From NCBI RefSeq assembly GCF_000684975.1, contig NZ_BAXZ01000012.1:62001-126000 (forward strand): a stretch of 64,000 bases of DNA, given 5' to 3'. Positions 55,767-64,000 of this stretch are shown here, in pieces. The translations under genes and the position numbers were made by a program. This stretch comes from Paraburkholderia acidipaludis NBRC 101816. Lineage in GTDB: Bacteria; Pseudomonadota; Gammaproteobacteria; Burkholderiales; Burkholderiaceae. How positions within the stretch are numbered: the first letter of the stretch is position 1; every line of letters starts with the position of its first letter. The notes under the pieces are model-generated. The model saw nothing but the letters and a program-made list of their open reading frames with translations. It made no database searches and was not told the origin of the DNA.

Positions 55767-56702
55767 ATGATCGTCCGCCCTCGCCTCAACTGGTTCTGGA
55801 TGCTGCTCGCGTGGCGCGGCTCCGTGCTGCCGCAACTGCTGCCGCGGCTCTTTATCGTGCTGTGCCTGTCGTTCGTCGCCGTGGCGTCGCACGATCACAT
55901 TCTCAAGGTCACCGTCAATCTGAGCACGGTGCCGTTCTCGCTGATCGGCATCGCGCTCGCGGTGTTCCTCGGCTTTCGCAACAACGCGAGCTACGACCGC
56001 TACTGGGAAGGGCGCAAGCTCTGGGGGCAACTGCTCAACGAAACGCGCTCGCTCACGCGCGAAGCGCTGACCCTGCCGAATAATAGCGAGAATGGTGACG
56101 ACGACGGCACCGCCCGCGTCCGCGAGCTCGTCGCGATCCTCTGCGCGCTGCCGCACGCGCTGCGCCATCAACTACGCCACACCGACCCGCAAACGGACCT
56201 CGCGCAGCGGCTCCCGCCCGCGCTGCTCGCACGCGTGCTGGCCTCGCGCTTCAGGCCCATGACGCTGCTCCTTTGCGCCTCGGAATGGGTGCGCAACGAG
56301 GCGCGCGAAGGCCGCCTCGACGGCTTCGCGGTGCTCGCGTTCGAGCGCAATCTGAATGGGCTTTCGGATGTGATTGGCGGCTGCGAGCGCATTGCCTCGA
56401 CGCCGCTGCCGTTCGCCTACACGGTGATGATCCACCGCACGGTGTACTTTTTCTGCGCGCTGCTGCCGTTCGGCCTCGTGGACAGCATCGGCGCGCTTAC
56501 GCCGATCTTCGCGGTGTTCGTTGCGTACACCTTCATGGCGCACGAGGCCATCGCCTCGCAAATCGAGGATCCGTTCGGCACCGAGGACAACGACCTCGCG
56601 CTCACGGCGATGTCCGTCTATATCGAGGCCGCGCTGCACGACCTGCTCGGCGAGCCGACGACGCTGCCCACGCGCCTGCCCGAGGATTTCATCGTCGACT
56701 GA
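55767..56702 (+). CDS. Bestrophin-family membrane protein
   Basis: 311 residues from the ATG at 55767. R-P-R-L-N-W-F-W-M-L near the N-terminus, G-F-R-N-N-A-S-Y-D-R-Y-W-E-G-R-K-L-W, I-P-L-P-like P-L-P-F-A-Y-T and D-P-F-G-T-E-D-N-D-L match bacterial bestrophins (UPF0187), pentameric ion channels. Four membrane helices. Physiological ion unknown. Confidence 0.92.
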   Translation: MIVRPRLNWFWMLLAWRGSVLPQLLPRLFIVLCLSFVAVASHDHILKVTVNLSTVPFSLIGIALAVFLGFRNNASYDRYWEGRKLWGQLLNETRSLTREALTLPNNSENGDDDGTARVRELVAILCALPHALRHQLRHTDPQTDLAQRLPPALLARVLASRFRPMTLLLCASEWVRNEAREGRLDGFAVLAFERNLNGLSDVIGGCERIASTPLPFAYTVMIHRTVYFFCALLPFGLVDSIGALTPIFAVFVAYTFMAHEAIASQIEDPFGTEDNDLALTAMSVYIEAALHDLLGEPTTLPTRLPEDFIVD

Positions 56703-56721
56703 CGCGGGCCTCGGTCGGGCA

Positions 56722-57453
56722 TCAGCGGTTGTTCACCGTCTCCGAGAGCCGCTTGAGCGTGGCAAGGCGCGCCCCCAGCAGATCGAGCTGCGCGTGCTCG
56801 TCAATGAGCGGCATCGTAGCGTCGCGGTACGCGCGCCATGCGGCCTGCGCGCGCGCGAGGACAGGATGCGCATGCGCCGGCATGCGCGCATAGAGCTTGC
56901 GGTAATAGCGATTGAGGTCGTAGCTGACGTGCTCGCAGTGCGCATCCGCCGAGCACACCCATTTGCCCGGCGCGTCCTGCGGCCCGGCGGCCGCGGCTTC
57001 ACGCCGCAGCGAGAGCGCGCGGTCGCGCACGGGCTGCAGGCGCATATCCGCTTCGTAGAGCTGATAGGACGAACCGCTCGTGGTCGCGAACGCGGCCGCG
57101 AGCATCGTGTCCTCGGCGTCGCGCCACGTCGCCCAGCGCTGCTGGCTCAGTTGCCAGCCTTTTTGCTGCGCAGGCGGCACCTTCGCGATCAATGCGTTGA
57201 GCGCGTTGTCGGCCGCGCTGTGCCAGGCAGTGCGCGCGTCGTCCATGCACTGCACCTGCCCGGCCGTCGACGAACGGTCCGCGCGCGCAAGACACGCGCG
57301 CATCCCGGCATCGATCGGATCGGCCGCCGCCACTTCCGCATGCGCCGGCCCCGCCAGCAGGAGCCACGCCGCCAGCAGCGACGCCGCGCCCCATAACCCA
57401 TGTGGCCAATGTGGCCGACGCGGCCGAACGCGCATCGTGTTACCGCTCTTCAT
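56722..57453 (-). CDS. Exported LprI/DUF1311-like protein
   Basis: 243 residues from the ATG at 57453; an ATG at 57435 is also possible. The signal peptide (L-W-G-A-A-S-L-L-A-A-W-L-L-L-A-G) ends A-H-A-E. The DUF1311 part has M-R-A-C-L, A-A-Q-Q-K-G-W-Q-L-S-Q-Q-R-W-A-T-W-R-D, A-F-A-T-T-S-G-S and V-R-D-R-A-L-S-L. Some members inhibit lysozymes. A second half (L-N-R-Y-Y-R-K-L and A-Q-A-A-W-R-A-Y-R-D) repeats the W-x-x-Y-R-D pattern. It starts 5 nt after the decarboxylase stop, so it is co-transcribed. Confidence 0.7.
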   Translation of the reverse strand: MKSGNTMRVRPRRPHWPHGLWGAASLLAAWLLLAGPAHAEVAAADPIDAGMRACLARADRSSTAGQVQCMDDARTAWHSAADNALNALIAKVPPAQQKGWQLSQQRWATWRDAEDTMLAAAFATTSGSSYQLYEADMRLQPVRDRALSLRREAAAAGPQDAPGKWVCSADAHCEHVSYDLNRYYRKLYARMPAHAHPVLARAQAAWRAYRDATMPLIDEHAQLDLLGARLATLKRLSETVNNR

Positions 57454-57458
57454 CGGGC

Positions 57459-59738
57459 TCAGTCGCGCACGCAATCGACGAAGTACTCGATGCGTCCGTT
57501 GATCATCTCGCCCACCAGCCCGTGGATGTCCGTGTGGAAGCCCGGGAAGCGCTCGTTGAATTCGCGCGCGAACTTCAGGTAGTTCACGATCGTCTTGTTG
57601 AAGCGCTCGCCCGGAATCAGCAGCGGAATGCCCGGCGGGTACGGCGTGAGCAGGATCGACGTAACGCGGCCTTCGAGCTCGTCGATAGCCACGCGGTCCA
57701 CCTCGCGGTGCGCGAGCTTCGCGAACGCGTCGGACGGCTTCATGGCCGGCTCCATGTCCGAGAGATACATCTCGGTCGTGAGGCGCGCGATGTCGTTGGC
57801 GCGATAGACGCTGTGGATCTGCTGGCACAGGTCGCGCAGGCCAATGCGCTCGTACATCGGATGCTGGGCCACGAACTTGGGCAGCACGCGCCAGAGCGGC
57901 TGGTTGTTGTCGTAGTCGTCCTTGAACTGCTGGAGTTCGGTCACCATCGAGTTCCAGCGGCCCTTCGTGATGCCGATCGTGAACATGATGAAGAACGAGT
58001 AGAGCCCCGTCTTTTCCACGATGATGCCGTGCTCGGCCAGGTACTTCGTCACGATCGCGGCCGGAATGCCGGTCTCGCCGAAATCGCCGTCCACGTCCAG
58101 ACCCGGCGTGACGATGGTCGCCTTGATCGGGTCGAGCATGTTGAAGCCTTCCGCCAGCGCGCCGAAACCATGCCAGTGGTCATTCGGGCGCAGCATCCAG
58201 TCCTCGCGCGAGCCGATGCCTTCTTCGGCCAGTTCGTCCGGGCCCCAGACCTGGAAGAACCAGTCGTCGCCGTATTCGGCGTCGACCTTGCGCATGGCGC
58301 GGCGGAAATCGAGCGCTTCCGCGATCGACTCTTCCACGAGCGCCGTGCCGCCCGGCGCTTCCATCATCGCGGCGGCCACGTCGCACGACGCGATGATCGC
58401 GTACTGCGGGCTCGTGGACGTGTGCATCAAATAGGCTTCATTGAAGCGATGGCGGTCGAACGTGCTGTTCTCCGAGTCCTGCACGACGATCTGCGAAGCC
58501 TGCGAGATGCCGGCGAGCAGCTTGTGCGTGGAGTGCGTGGCGAACACGAGCGCGCCCGTGCGCGGACGGCCCGCGCCAATGGCGTGCATGTCCTGGTAGA
58601 ACTCGTGGAACTCGGCGTGCGGCAGCCAGGCTTCGTCGAAGTGCAGCGTGTCGAGCAGGTCGCCCAGCAGGTCCTTGATCATCTCGACGTTGTAGATCAC
58701 GCCGTCGTAGGTGCTCTGCGTGATCGTGAGGATGCGCGGCTTCGCGTTCGGGTTCTTCGCGAGCGCCTCGCGCGCGAACGGGTTGGCCTCGATCTTCTTG
58801 CGGATGTTCTCCAGCTTGAACTCGTCGCGCGAAATCGGGCCGATGATGCCGAAGTTGTTGCGCGTGGGCGTGAGGAACACGGGAATCGCGCCCGTCATCA
58901 TGATCGAATGCAGGATCGACTTGTGGCAGTTGCGGTCCACCAGCACGATGTCGCCCGGCGCGACCGTTGCGTGCCAGACGATCTTGTTCGAGGTGGACGT
59001 GCCGTTGGTCACGAAGAACACGTGGTCGGCGCTGAAGATGCGCGCCGCGTTGCGCTCCGAAGCCGCGACCGGGCCGGTGTGGTCCAGAAGCTGGCCGAGT
59101 TCCTCGACCGCGTTGCAAACGTCGGCGCGCAGCATGTTCTCGCCGAAGAACTGGTGGAACATCTGGCCGAGCGGGTTCTTCAGGAACGCCACGCCGCCCG
59201 AGTGACCCGGGCAGTGCCACGAGTACGAGCCTTCGTCCGCGTACTGCACCAGTTCCTTGAAGAACGGCGGCGCGAGCGCGTCGAGGTATACGCGCGCTTC
59301 GCGAATCACGTGGCGCGCCACGAACTCCGGCGTGTCCTCGAACATGTGGATGAAGCCGTGCAGCTCGCGCAGGATGTCGTTGGGCAGGTGCCGCGAGGTG
59401 CGCGTTTCGCCGTACAGGAAGATGGGGATGTCCGCGTTGCGCTTGCGCACCGCCTCCATGAACGCGCGCAGCGCGATGATCGCGGGCGCGTGCTCCGGCG
59501 CTTCCTCGTCGCTGCCTTCGACGTACGTCAGCAGTTCGTCGTCGTCGATCGAGAGAATGAAGCATGCGGCGCGGCTCGACTGCTGCGCGAACGACGTGAG
59601 GTCGCCGTAGCTCGTCAGCCCGAGAACCTCCGCGCCCTCCTTCTCGATGGCTTCGGCGAGCGCCCGGATGCCGGAACCCGAGATGTTCTCGGAGCGAAAA
59701 TCTTCGTCGATGATGACGACGGGAAAGCGAAACTTCAT
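57459..59738 (-). CDS. Orn/Lys/Arg decarboxylase
   Basis: 759 residues, the large biodegradative type with a receiver-like wing domain (~1-130), a PLP domain and a C-terminal domain. PLP Lys lies in F-A-T-H-S-T-H-K-L-L-A-G. H-F-D-E-A-W-L-P-H-A and F-V-T-N-G-T-S-T-S-N-K are family blocks. It consumes a proton per decarboxylation, so it would serve acid resistance or polyamine supply. Arg, Lys or Orn preference is not settled by sequence. No antiporter gene is adjacent. Confidence 0.92.
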   Translation of the reverse strand: MKFRFPVVIIDEDFRSENISGSGIRALAEAIEKEGAEVLGLTSYGDLTSFAQQSSRAACFILSIDDDELLTYVEGSDEEAPEHAPAIIALRAFMEAVRKRNADIPIFLYGETRTSRHLPNDILRELHGFIHMFEDTPEFVARHVIREARVYLDALAPPFFKELVQYADEGSYSWHCPGHSGGVAFLKNPLGQMFHQFFGENMLRADVCNAVEELGQLLDHTGPVAASERNAARIFSADHVFFVTNGTSTSNKIVWHATVAPGDIVLVDRNCHKSILHSIMMTGAIPVFLTPTRNNFGIIGPISRDEFKLENIRKKIEANPFAREALAKNPNAKPRILTITQSTYDGVIYNVEMIKDLLGDLLDTLHFDEAWLPHAEFHEFYQDMHAIGAGRPRTGALVFATHSTHKLLAGISQASQIVVQDSENSTFDRHRFNEAYLMHTSTSPQYAIIASCDVAAAMMEAPGGTALVEESIAEALDFRRAMRKVDAEYGDDWFFQVWGPDELAEEGIGSREDWMLRPNDHWHGFGALAEGFNMLDPIKATIVTPGLDVDGDFGETGIPAAIVTKYLAEHGIIVEKTGLYSFFIMFTIGITKGRWNSMVTELQQFKDDYDNNQPLWRVLPKFVAQHPMYERIGLRDLCQQIHSVYRANDIARLTTEMYLSDMEPAMKPSDAFAKLAHREVDRVAIDELEGRVTSILLTPYPPGIPLLIPGERFNKTIVNYLKFAREFNERFPGFHTDIHGLVGEMINGRIEYFVDCVRD

Positions 59739-59841
59739 GGGCGAATCTCCAAAAGAAACGACCGCTGCATGTGTTGCGCAGCGGTCCCCGTAGTCGAATG
59801 GGGCGGTGAGCTTTGTAAGCCCGCGCCGCCGGGAAGCCGGA

Positions 59842-60411
59842 TCAGGTCTTCGGCAGCGTGACGCCGTGCTGCCCCTGGTACTTGCCGCCGCGGTCCGCGT
59901 AAGACACTTCGCAGACCTCGTCGCTTTCGAAGAAGAGCACCTGCGCGACGCCCTCGTTCGCGTAGATTTTCGCAGGCAAAGGTGTCGTATTTGAGAATTC
60001 GAGCGTGACGTACCCTTCCCATTCCGGCTCGAACGGCGTGACGTTCACGATGATCCCGCAGCGCGCATAGGTGGACTTGCCGAGGCACACCGTCAGCACC
60101 GTGCGCGGAATGCGGAAGTACTCCACCGTGCGCGCGAGCGCGAACGAGTTCGGCGGGATGATGCAGACGTCGCCCTTGAAGTCCACGAACGACTTTTCGT
60201 CGAAGTTTTTCGGGTCGACGATGGTCGAGTTGATGTTCGTGAAGATCTTGAATTCGTCGGCGCAGCGGATGTCGTAGCCGTAGCTCGAAGTGCCGTAGCT
60301 CACGATCTTGCGGCCATCCTCCGACGTGCGGATCTGGTCGCGCACGAACGGCTCGATCATCTTGTGCTCTTCGGCCATGCGCCGGATCCACTTGTCGGAT
60401 TTGATTGCCAT
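59842..60411 (-). CDS. dcd: dCTP deaminase
   Basis: 189 residues. It makes dUTP from dCTP. Family blocks: N-terminal [39 protein letters not shown] and the catalytic Glu in [10 protein letters not shown] trimeric enzyme. Gap of 103 nt to the decarboxylase. The 280 nt upstream (60412-60691) hold no gene, only a TAAAAT -10-like hexamer at 60525-60530 (minus strand). Confidence 0.95.
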   Translation of the reverse strand: MAIKSDKWIRRMAEEHKMIEPFVRDQIRTSEDGRKIVSYGTSSYGYDIRCADEFKIFTNINSTIVDPKNFDEKSFVDFKGDVCIIPPNSFALARTVEYFRIPRTVLTVCLGKSTYARCGIIVNVTPFEPEWEGYVTLEFSNTTPLPAKIYANEGVAQVLFFESDEVCEVSYADRGGKYQGQHGVTLPKT

Positions 60412-60691
60412 ATAAGTCGCTGCGTGCCAGGTGTATGACGAAAGGGGCGGGAAATACGCCCGGGAGCAGGCGGAGCCCGCGGGTGCCTGCAGGTGCAGAG
60501 CGCCGCCACCTGCGAAAGGCGCTTATTTTACGCGATGTGGATCGACGTGCCGGAAAGCGCGTGCGAGGCGCCTGTGAGGCATAAGCCAGGCGGTGTTACC
60601 GGCGCAACCGGCGGGATCCCGCGCCGCGCACCGTGAAAGCGATATGCAAGAAATTCGCCCGAACGCACGCAGAAAACGCGTGCGCGCTTCG

Positions 60692-61231
60692 TCACTGGGA
60701 GTGGATCACGCCGCACGCGAGCGCCGGGCCGGTGCCGCGCTGCGGGTAGGCATAGGGGTCGATGGCGTCGCGATGGAGAAGCACGGCGCGCTGCACCACC
60801 GATCGCACGCCGTCGAGCGACACGTCGGGCGCGACGATGAAGCCGGTGGCGACGCCGTTCGAATCGGCATGGATGTTGCCAAGATCGCCTTCCACGCGTG
60901 CCCCGGCTTTGAGCCGGTCGGCGGCCGGCGCGAAGACGACGCCGGCGCTCGAGGCATCGGCGGCGTTGCAGTCGCCGCGCTCGTGAACCTGCAATGCGTG
61001 ATCGCTATCGGGCGGCAGACCCATCAGGTTGTAGGAGACCTGAACGCCGTCCGCCCGCTCGATGAACGACACGGAGCCGCGCACCTGATTGCCCATGGTG
61101 GGCAGCAACTGCGCGGCGGCGCGCTTGTCCTGCTGCCCCATGAAACCCGTGCAGCCGCCGAGCAGCATGCACCCGGCAACTGCCAGCACGACGTAGCCAT
61201 ACCTTGCTTGCGTCTCGTTCCCTTTACCCAT
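60692..61231 (-). CDS. SodC-like lipoprotein lacking most metal ligands
   Basis: 179 residues from the ATG at 61231, with GAGGA 6 nt upstream. Lipobox L-L-G-G-C-T. The Cu/Zn superoxide dismutase fold is clear (G-S-V-S-F, G-L-P-P, V-H-E-R-G-D-C and A-C-G-V-I), with both disulfide Cys. But compared with E. coli SodC the first copper His is Gln (A-L-Q-V-H-E), the bridging His is Val (S-A-G-V-V-F-A-P), both Zn His in the loop are gone, and the active-site Arg is Ala. Second copper His, last His (V-L-L-H) and the Zn Asp remain. Likely not a superoxide dismutase. It lies 145 nt downstream of apbC on the same strand. Confidence 0.8.
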   Translation of the reverse strand: MGKGNETQARYGYVVLAVAGCMLLGGCTGFMGQQDKRAAAQLLPTMGNQVRGSVSFIERADGVQVSYNLMGLPPDSDHALQVHERGDCNAADASSAGVVFAPAADRLKAGARVEGDLGNIHADSNGVATGFIVAPDVSLDGVRSVVQRAVLLHRDAIDPYAYPQRGTGPALACGVIHSQ

Positions 61232-61375
61232 GCGATCCTCTAGGGCCGCGTGCTGCCCCTGCAGCCATCGAACCGGACCCGACGAAGCCCACATGATACC
61301 GCGCACCCGGACGTCTGCGCGCGTGCGGGGCCGCACCATGCGAGCCGCGCCGCGCGGGCCCGGCCGGTGCGGCGC

Positions 61376-62464
61376 TCAGGTGTTTTGCACGACGATGCCG
61401 GGAAACTTCGAGGTCATGTCGCGCGCGCGTTCGGCGATCTGGATCGCGACGCGCCGCGCAATCGCGCGGTAGATTTCCGCCACGCGGCCTGAAGGATCGG
61501 CGGCCACGGTGGGGCGGCCCGAGTCGGCCTGCTCGCGGATCGCGATGTCGAGCGGCAGACTGCCGAGCACTTCCACGCCGTACTCCTGCGCCATGCGCTC
61601 GCCGCCACCCGCGCCGAAAATGTGCTCGGCATGGCCGCAGTTCGAGCAGACGTGCACGGCCATGTTCTCGACGATGCCGAGGATCGGAATGCCCACCTTC
61701 TCGAACATCTTGAGGCCCTTCTTCGCGTCGATGAGCGCGATGTCCTGCGGCGTCGTGACGATCACGGCGCCCGTCACCGGCACGCGCTGCGCGAGCGTGA
61801 GCTGGATGTCACCGGTGCCGGGCGGCATGTCGACCACGAGATAGTCGAGCTCGCGCCAGTTCGTCTGCCGCAGCAGCTGTTCGAGCGCGGAGGTGGCCAT
61901 CGGGCCGCGCCAGACCATCGGATTGTCCTGCTCGACGAGAAAGCCGATCGAGTTCGCCTGCAGGCCGTGGCCTTCGAGCGGATTCATCGACTGGCCGTCG
62001 GGCGACTCCGGCCGGCCCGCTATGCCGAGCATCATCGGCAGCGAGGGGCCGTAGATATCCGCGTCGAGCACGCCCACCGCGGCGCCTTCGGCCGCGAGCG
62101 CGAGCGCGAGGTTCACGGCCGTCGTGCTCTTGCCGACGCCGCCCTTGCCCGAAGCGACGGCGACGATGTTCTTCACGTTCGGCAGCAGCTTCACGCCGCG
62201 CTGAACGGTATGAGAAACGATCTCGCTCTTCACCGCGACACGGCTCGTCCGCACGCCCGACACCGCGGCGAGCGCCGCTTCGACCTGGGCGCGGACCGCC
62301 TCGAACTGGCTCTTCGCCGGATAGCCGAGCACGATCTCGACGCTCACGGCATGGCCCTCGACCGCCACGTTGCGCACGCCCTTGCCTGCCGCATACGGCC
62401 GGCCCGTGTTCGGATCCGTGAGGGCCGCCAGCGCGGCGTCGACCAAAGCCCGATCTATGCTCAT
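61376..62464 (-). CDS. apbC: Iron-sulfur cluster carrier ApbC (Mrp)
   Basis: 362 residues. N-terminal DUF59/MIP18 part (~1-90), then deviant Walker A G-K-G-G-V-G-K-S-T and the C-x-x-C metal motif C-S-N-C. It binds and delivers [4Fe-4S] clusters in an ATP-dependent way. The 300-nt gap to the OmpA gene is divergent. Confidence 0.93.
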   Translation of the reverse strand: MSIDRALVDAALAALTDPNTGRPYAAGKGVRNVAVEGHAVSVEIVLGYPAKSQFEAVRAQVEAALAAVSGVRTSRVAVKSEIVSHTVQRGVKLLPNVKNIVAVASGKGGVGKSTTAVNLALALAAEGAAVGVLDADIYGPSLPMMLGIAGRPESPDGQSMNPLEGHGLQANSIGFLVEQDNPMVWRGPMATSALEQLLRQTNWRELDYLVVDMPPGTGDIQLTLAQRVPVTGAVIVTTPQDIALIDAKKGLKMFEKVGIPILGIVENMAVHVCSNCGHAEHIFGAGGGERMAQEYGVEVLGSLPLDIAIREQADSGRPTVAADPSGRVAEIYRAIARRVAIQIAERARDMTSKFPGIVVQNT

Positions 62465-62763
62465 TGATACTCCGTGGGGAACCCCGGCGCCGGGCGCGAA
62501 TCCGATGATCGCTCTGGCGCCGGAAAAAGAAAGAAATTGTTAAGCTGGATTGCGGATTTCACGGCGGCGAGGCACGCTTCGCGGCAACAGCTATTGTTAT
62601 CGCCCGCTGGCGTCGCCCATTCGGTGGACAAAGCTCGCAATACCAGCCTTCAAGCCGTCATTGTAGTAGCTGACGCCGTGGGCCGCCCGAAGACCCTGAC
62701 CGCTGTCGGGGGCTGTGGGCGGCGCGCGGCAGCCATCCTGTTCCATTCCAAAAAGGAAAGAAA

Positions 62764-63417
62764 ATGAACACAAGAATCATGACCCGCCTGTCCGTCTTCG
62801 CCGTGGCCGGCGCGCTCGTCGCCGGCTGCGCCACGCAGCAGGGCACCAACACGGCCGTCGGCACCGGCATCGGCGCCGGCACGGGCGCGGCGATCGGCGC
62901 GATCTTCGGCGGCGGCAAGGGCGCGGCGATCGGCGCCGGCGCGGGCGCGCTGGTGGGCGGGGTGGCCGGCTACAACTGGACCGCGATCCACAACAAGCTC
63001 ACGGGCGCGACCAAGGGCACGGGCACGCAGATCACCGAGCAGCCGGACGGCTCGCTCAAGCTCAACATCCCGAGCAACGTGACTTTCGACACGAACAGCT
63101 ACGCGATCAAGCCGTCGTTCGCGCCGGTGCTCGACCAGGTCGCGCAGACGCTGCAGCAGAATCCGGAAGTGGTGGTCCAGGTGGTGGGCCATACCGACAG
63201 CACGGGCCAGCCCGCATATAACCAGACCCTCTCGGTCAACCGCGCGCAGAGCGTGGTGAACTACCTCGCAGGGCGCGGCATCCAGATGCAGCGCATGTCG
63301 GCCGAGGGCCGCGGCGACACCCAGCCGATCGCGGACAACAGCACCGAGGCCGGCCGTGCCGCGAACCGCCGCGTGGAAATGTATCTGCGCGCGACGGCGC
63401 AACACCAGGGGGGCTAA
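62764..63417 (+). CDS. OmpA-family lipoprotein with glycine zipper
   Basis: 217 residues; AAGGAAAG precedes the ATG. Lipobox L-V-A-G-C at Cys22. A Gly-rich hydrophobic stretch (~35-75, G-T-G-I-G-A-G-T-G-A-A-I-G-A) forms a glycine zipper. The C-terminal OmpA domain (N-V-T-F-D-T-N, V-V-G-H-T-D-S-T-G, L-S-V-N-R-A-Q-S-V and N-R-R-V-E-M) binds peptidoglycan. It is an outer-membrane anchor. It lies between divergent apbC and metG. Confidence 0.92.
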   Translation: MNTRIMTRLSVFAVAGALVAGCATQQGTNTAVGTGIGAGTGAAIGAIFGGGKGAAIGAGAGALVGGVAGYNWTAIHNKLTGATKGTGTQITEQPDGSLKLNIPSNVTFDTNSYAIKPSFAPVLDQVAQTLQQNPEVVVQVVGHTDSTGQPAYNQTLSVNRAQSVVNYLAGRGIQMQRMSAEGRGDTQPIADNSTEAGRAANRRVEMYLRATAQHQGG

Positions 63418-63751
63418 GGGCAGGCGGGCTTGCGGCAAAGAGCCGAGGATTTTTAATCGAAAATTTTTTCGAACTCTGCCCGAACCCCGCTGTCTCTCTT
63501 TACGGTACGCGGCTGACGTTGCCGCCGCGTCCATTCTCCTCTTGTCGTTGTTGCTCCGGGGCCATTCCGCCCCGGTTTTTTTTGCCCGCTTTTTGTCCGC
63601 TTTTTGCCCGCATATTGTGCATTGCAGCATAGACCGGCCGAGCCGGCACACTGCCAGCATCTGGGGTCGAAATCGCGACACGGCATGCAGCCCGTGTGCC
63701 ACCCCGCCTCCGTGCGCCGCTTCCCGCCCCGCCCGTCTATACGGCCCGCCC

Positions 63752-63760
63752 TGCTAAAAT
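63752..63760 (+). promoter_or_regulatory. Extended -10 candidate for metG
   Basis: TGC followed by TAAAAT, 40 nt before the metG ATG. The rest of 63418-63799 is gene-free; it has short direct repeats (CGCTTTTTG twice near 63580-63605). Confidence 0.45.
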
Positions 63761-63799
63761 CGCGCTTTCCACCTCCCGCAACACCGGAACTTCCCCAAT

Positions 63800-64000
63800 A
63801 TGTCAGCACCCGCCACCGACCTCAGTGCCGCCGGCGCGCCTGCCACACCCAGCGGCCGCCGCCAGATTCTCGTCACGTCTGCCCTGCCCTATGCCAACGG
63901 GCAAATCCACATCGGCCATCTGGTCGAGTACATCCAGACGGACATCTGGGTTCGCACGCTGCGAATGCACGGCCACGAGATCTATTACGTCGGTGCCGAC
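63800..64000 (+). CDS. metG: Methionyl-tRNA synthetase (5' part)
   Basis: 67 codons, cut by the window end. A ~20-residue leader leads to [12 protein letters not shown], then the class I motif H-I-G-H-L-V-E-Y and D-I-W-V-R. It joins methionine to its tRNA. The promoter is the TAAAAT 40 nt upstream. Confidence 0.93.
   Translation, partial: MSAPATDLSAAGAPATPSGRRQILVTSALPYANGQIHIGHLVEYIQTDIWVRTLRMHGHEIYYVGAD

Noticed and set aside
60692..61231. Functional Cu/Zn superoxide dismutase (sodC)
   Set aside because: The fold is right but most metal ligands are replaced, so the enzyme name would mislead.

Overview
The window is an ordinary stretch of a high-GC beta-proteobacterial chromosome. Its gene content and neighbourhoods point to Burkholderia sensu lato (Paraburkholderia, Caballeronia or a relative): parE-parC, a fused hemD-hemX in a hemC-hemDX-hemY operon, nadE followed by a P-II gene, hisJQMP, the hisJ-type ABC operon, ppc divergent from hemC, and apbC divergent from metG. 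Genus and species cannot be fixed by reading alone. I see no insertion sequence, prophage, CRISPR array or rRNA, and one tRNA (Arg, anticodon CCT).

Layout. 0-8 kb: a CopD-like membrane protein, topoisomerase IV (parE-parC), a 69-codon scar of a MNT/HepT toxin-antitoxin pair, the ABC-F ATPase uup and a small exported DUF4399-type protein. 8-14.7 kb: rubredoxin, tRNA-Arg, three small hypotheticals including a 27-residue membrane peptide, the cytosine methylase/mismatch endonuclease pair dcm-vsr, a YbhB-like protein, an MFS exporter and a glycine-zipper protein. 14.8-21.9 kb: a stress/regulation block with trehalose-phosphate synthase, small disordered or membrane proteins, two sigma-54 activators (one response regulator, one without a receiver domain) and a tandem pair of paralogous lipoproteins. 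22-25.1 kb: a nitrate/sulfonate-type ABC transporter made of one ATPase and one double permease, with no binding protein. 25.7-31.6 kb: a diguanylate cyclase, a small possibly Cas2/SinR-fold protein, an OmpR/EnvZ-type system divergent from a Spy/CpxP-like chaperone, and a pirin.

32-35.2 kb: a complete basic amino-acid ABC importer, followed by 730 bp without a convincing gene but with operator-like and terminator-like signals (possible small RNA). 35.9-40.8 kb: P-II and glutamine-dependent NAD synthetase in one operon, a COG3146 acyltransferase-like protein with a GIY-YIG protein, and pyrophosphatase. 41-44.7 kb: a small catabolic operon (aldehyde dehydrogenase, SDR, ACS-family transporter). 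44.8-52.4 kb: heme operon and PEP carboxylase. 52.5-64 kb: methyltransferase/XRE-MmyB regulator pair, argH, bestrophin, an LprI-like protein, an Orn/Lys/Arg decarboxylase, dcd, a SodC-like lipoprotein that has lost most metal ligands, apbC, an OmpA lipoprotein and the start of metG.

Most of this is housekeeping. The items most worth a second look are the MNT/HepT scar (5296-5505), the degenerate SodC-like lipoprotein (60692-61231), the OmpR-box-like array between ompR and spy (30015-30079), the orphan transcript-like region 35470-35855, the XRE/methyltransferase switch (53256-53307) and the histone-H1-like tail on PEP carboxylase. I did not find a clear wholly new multi-gene system.
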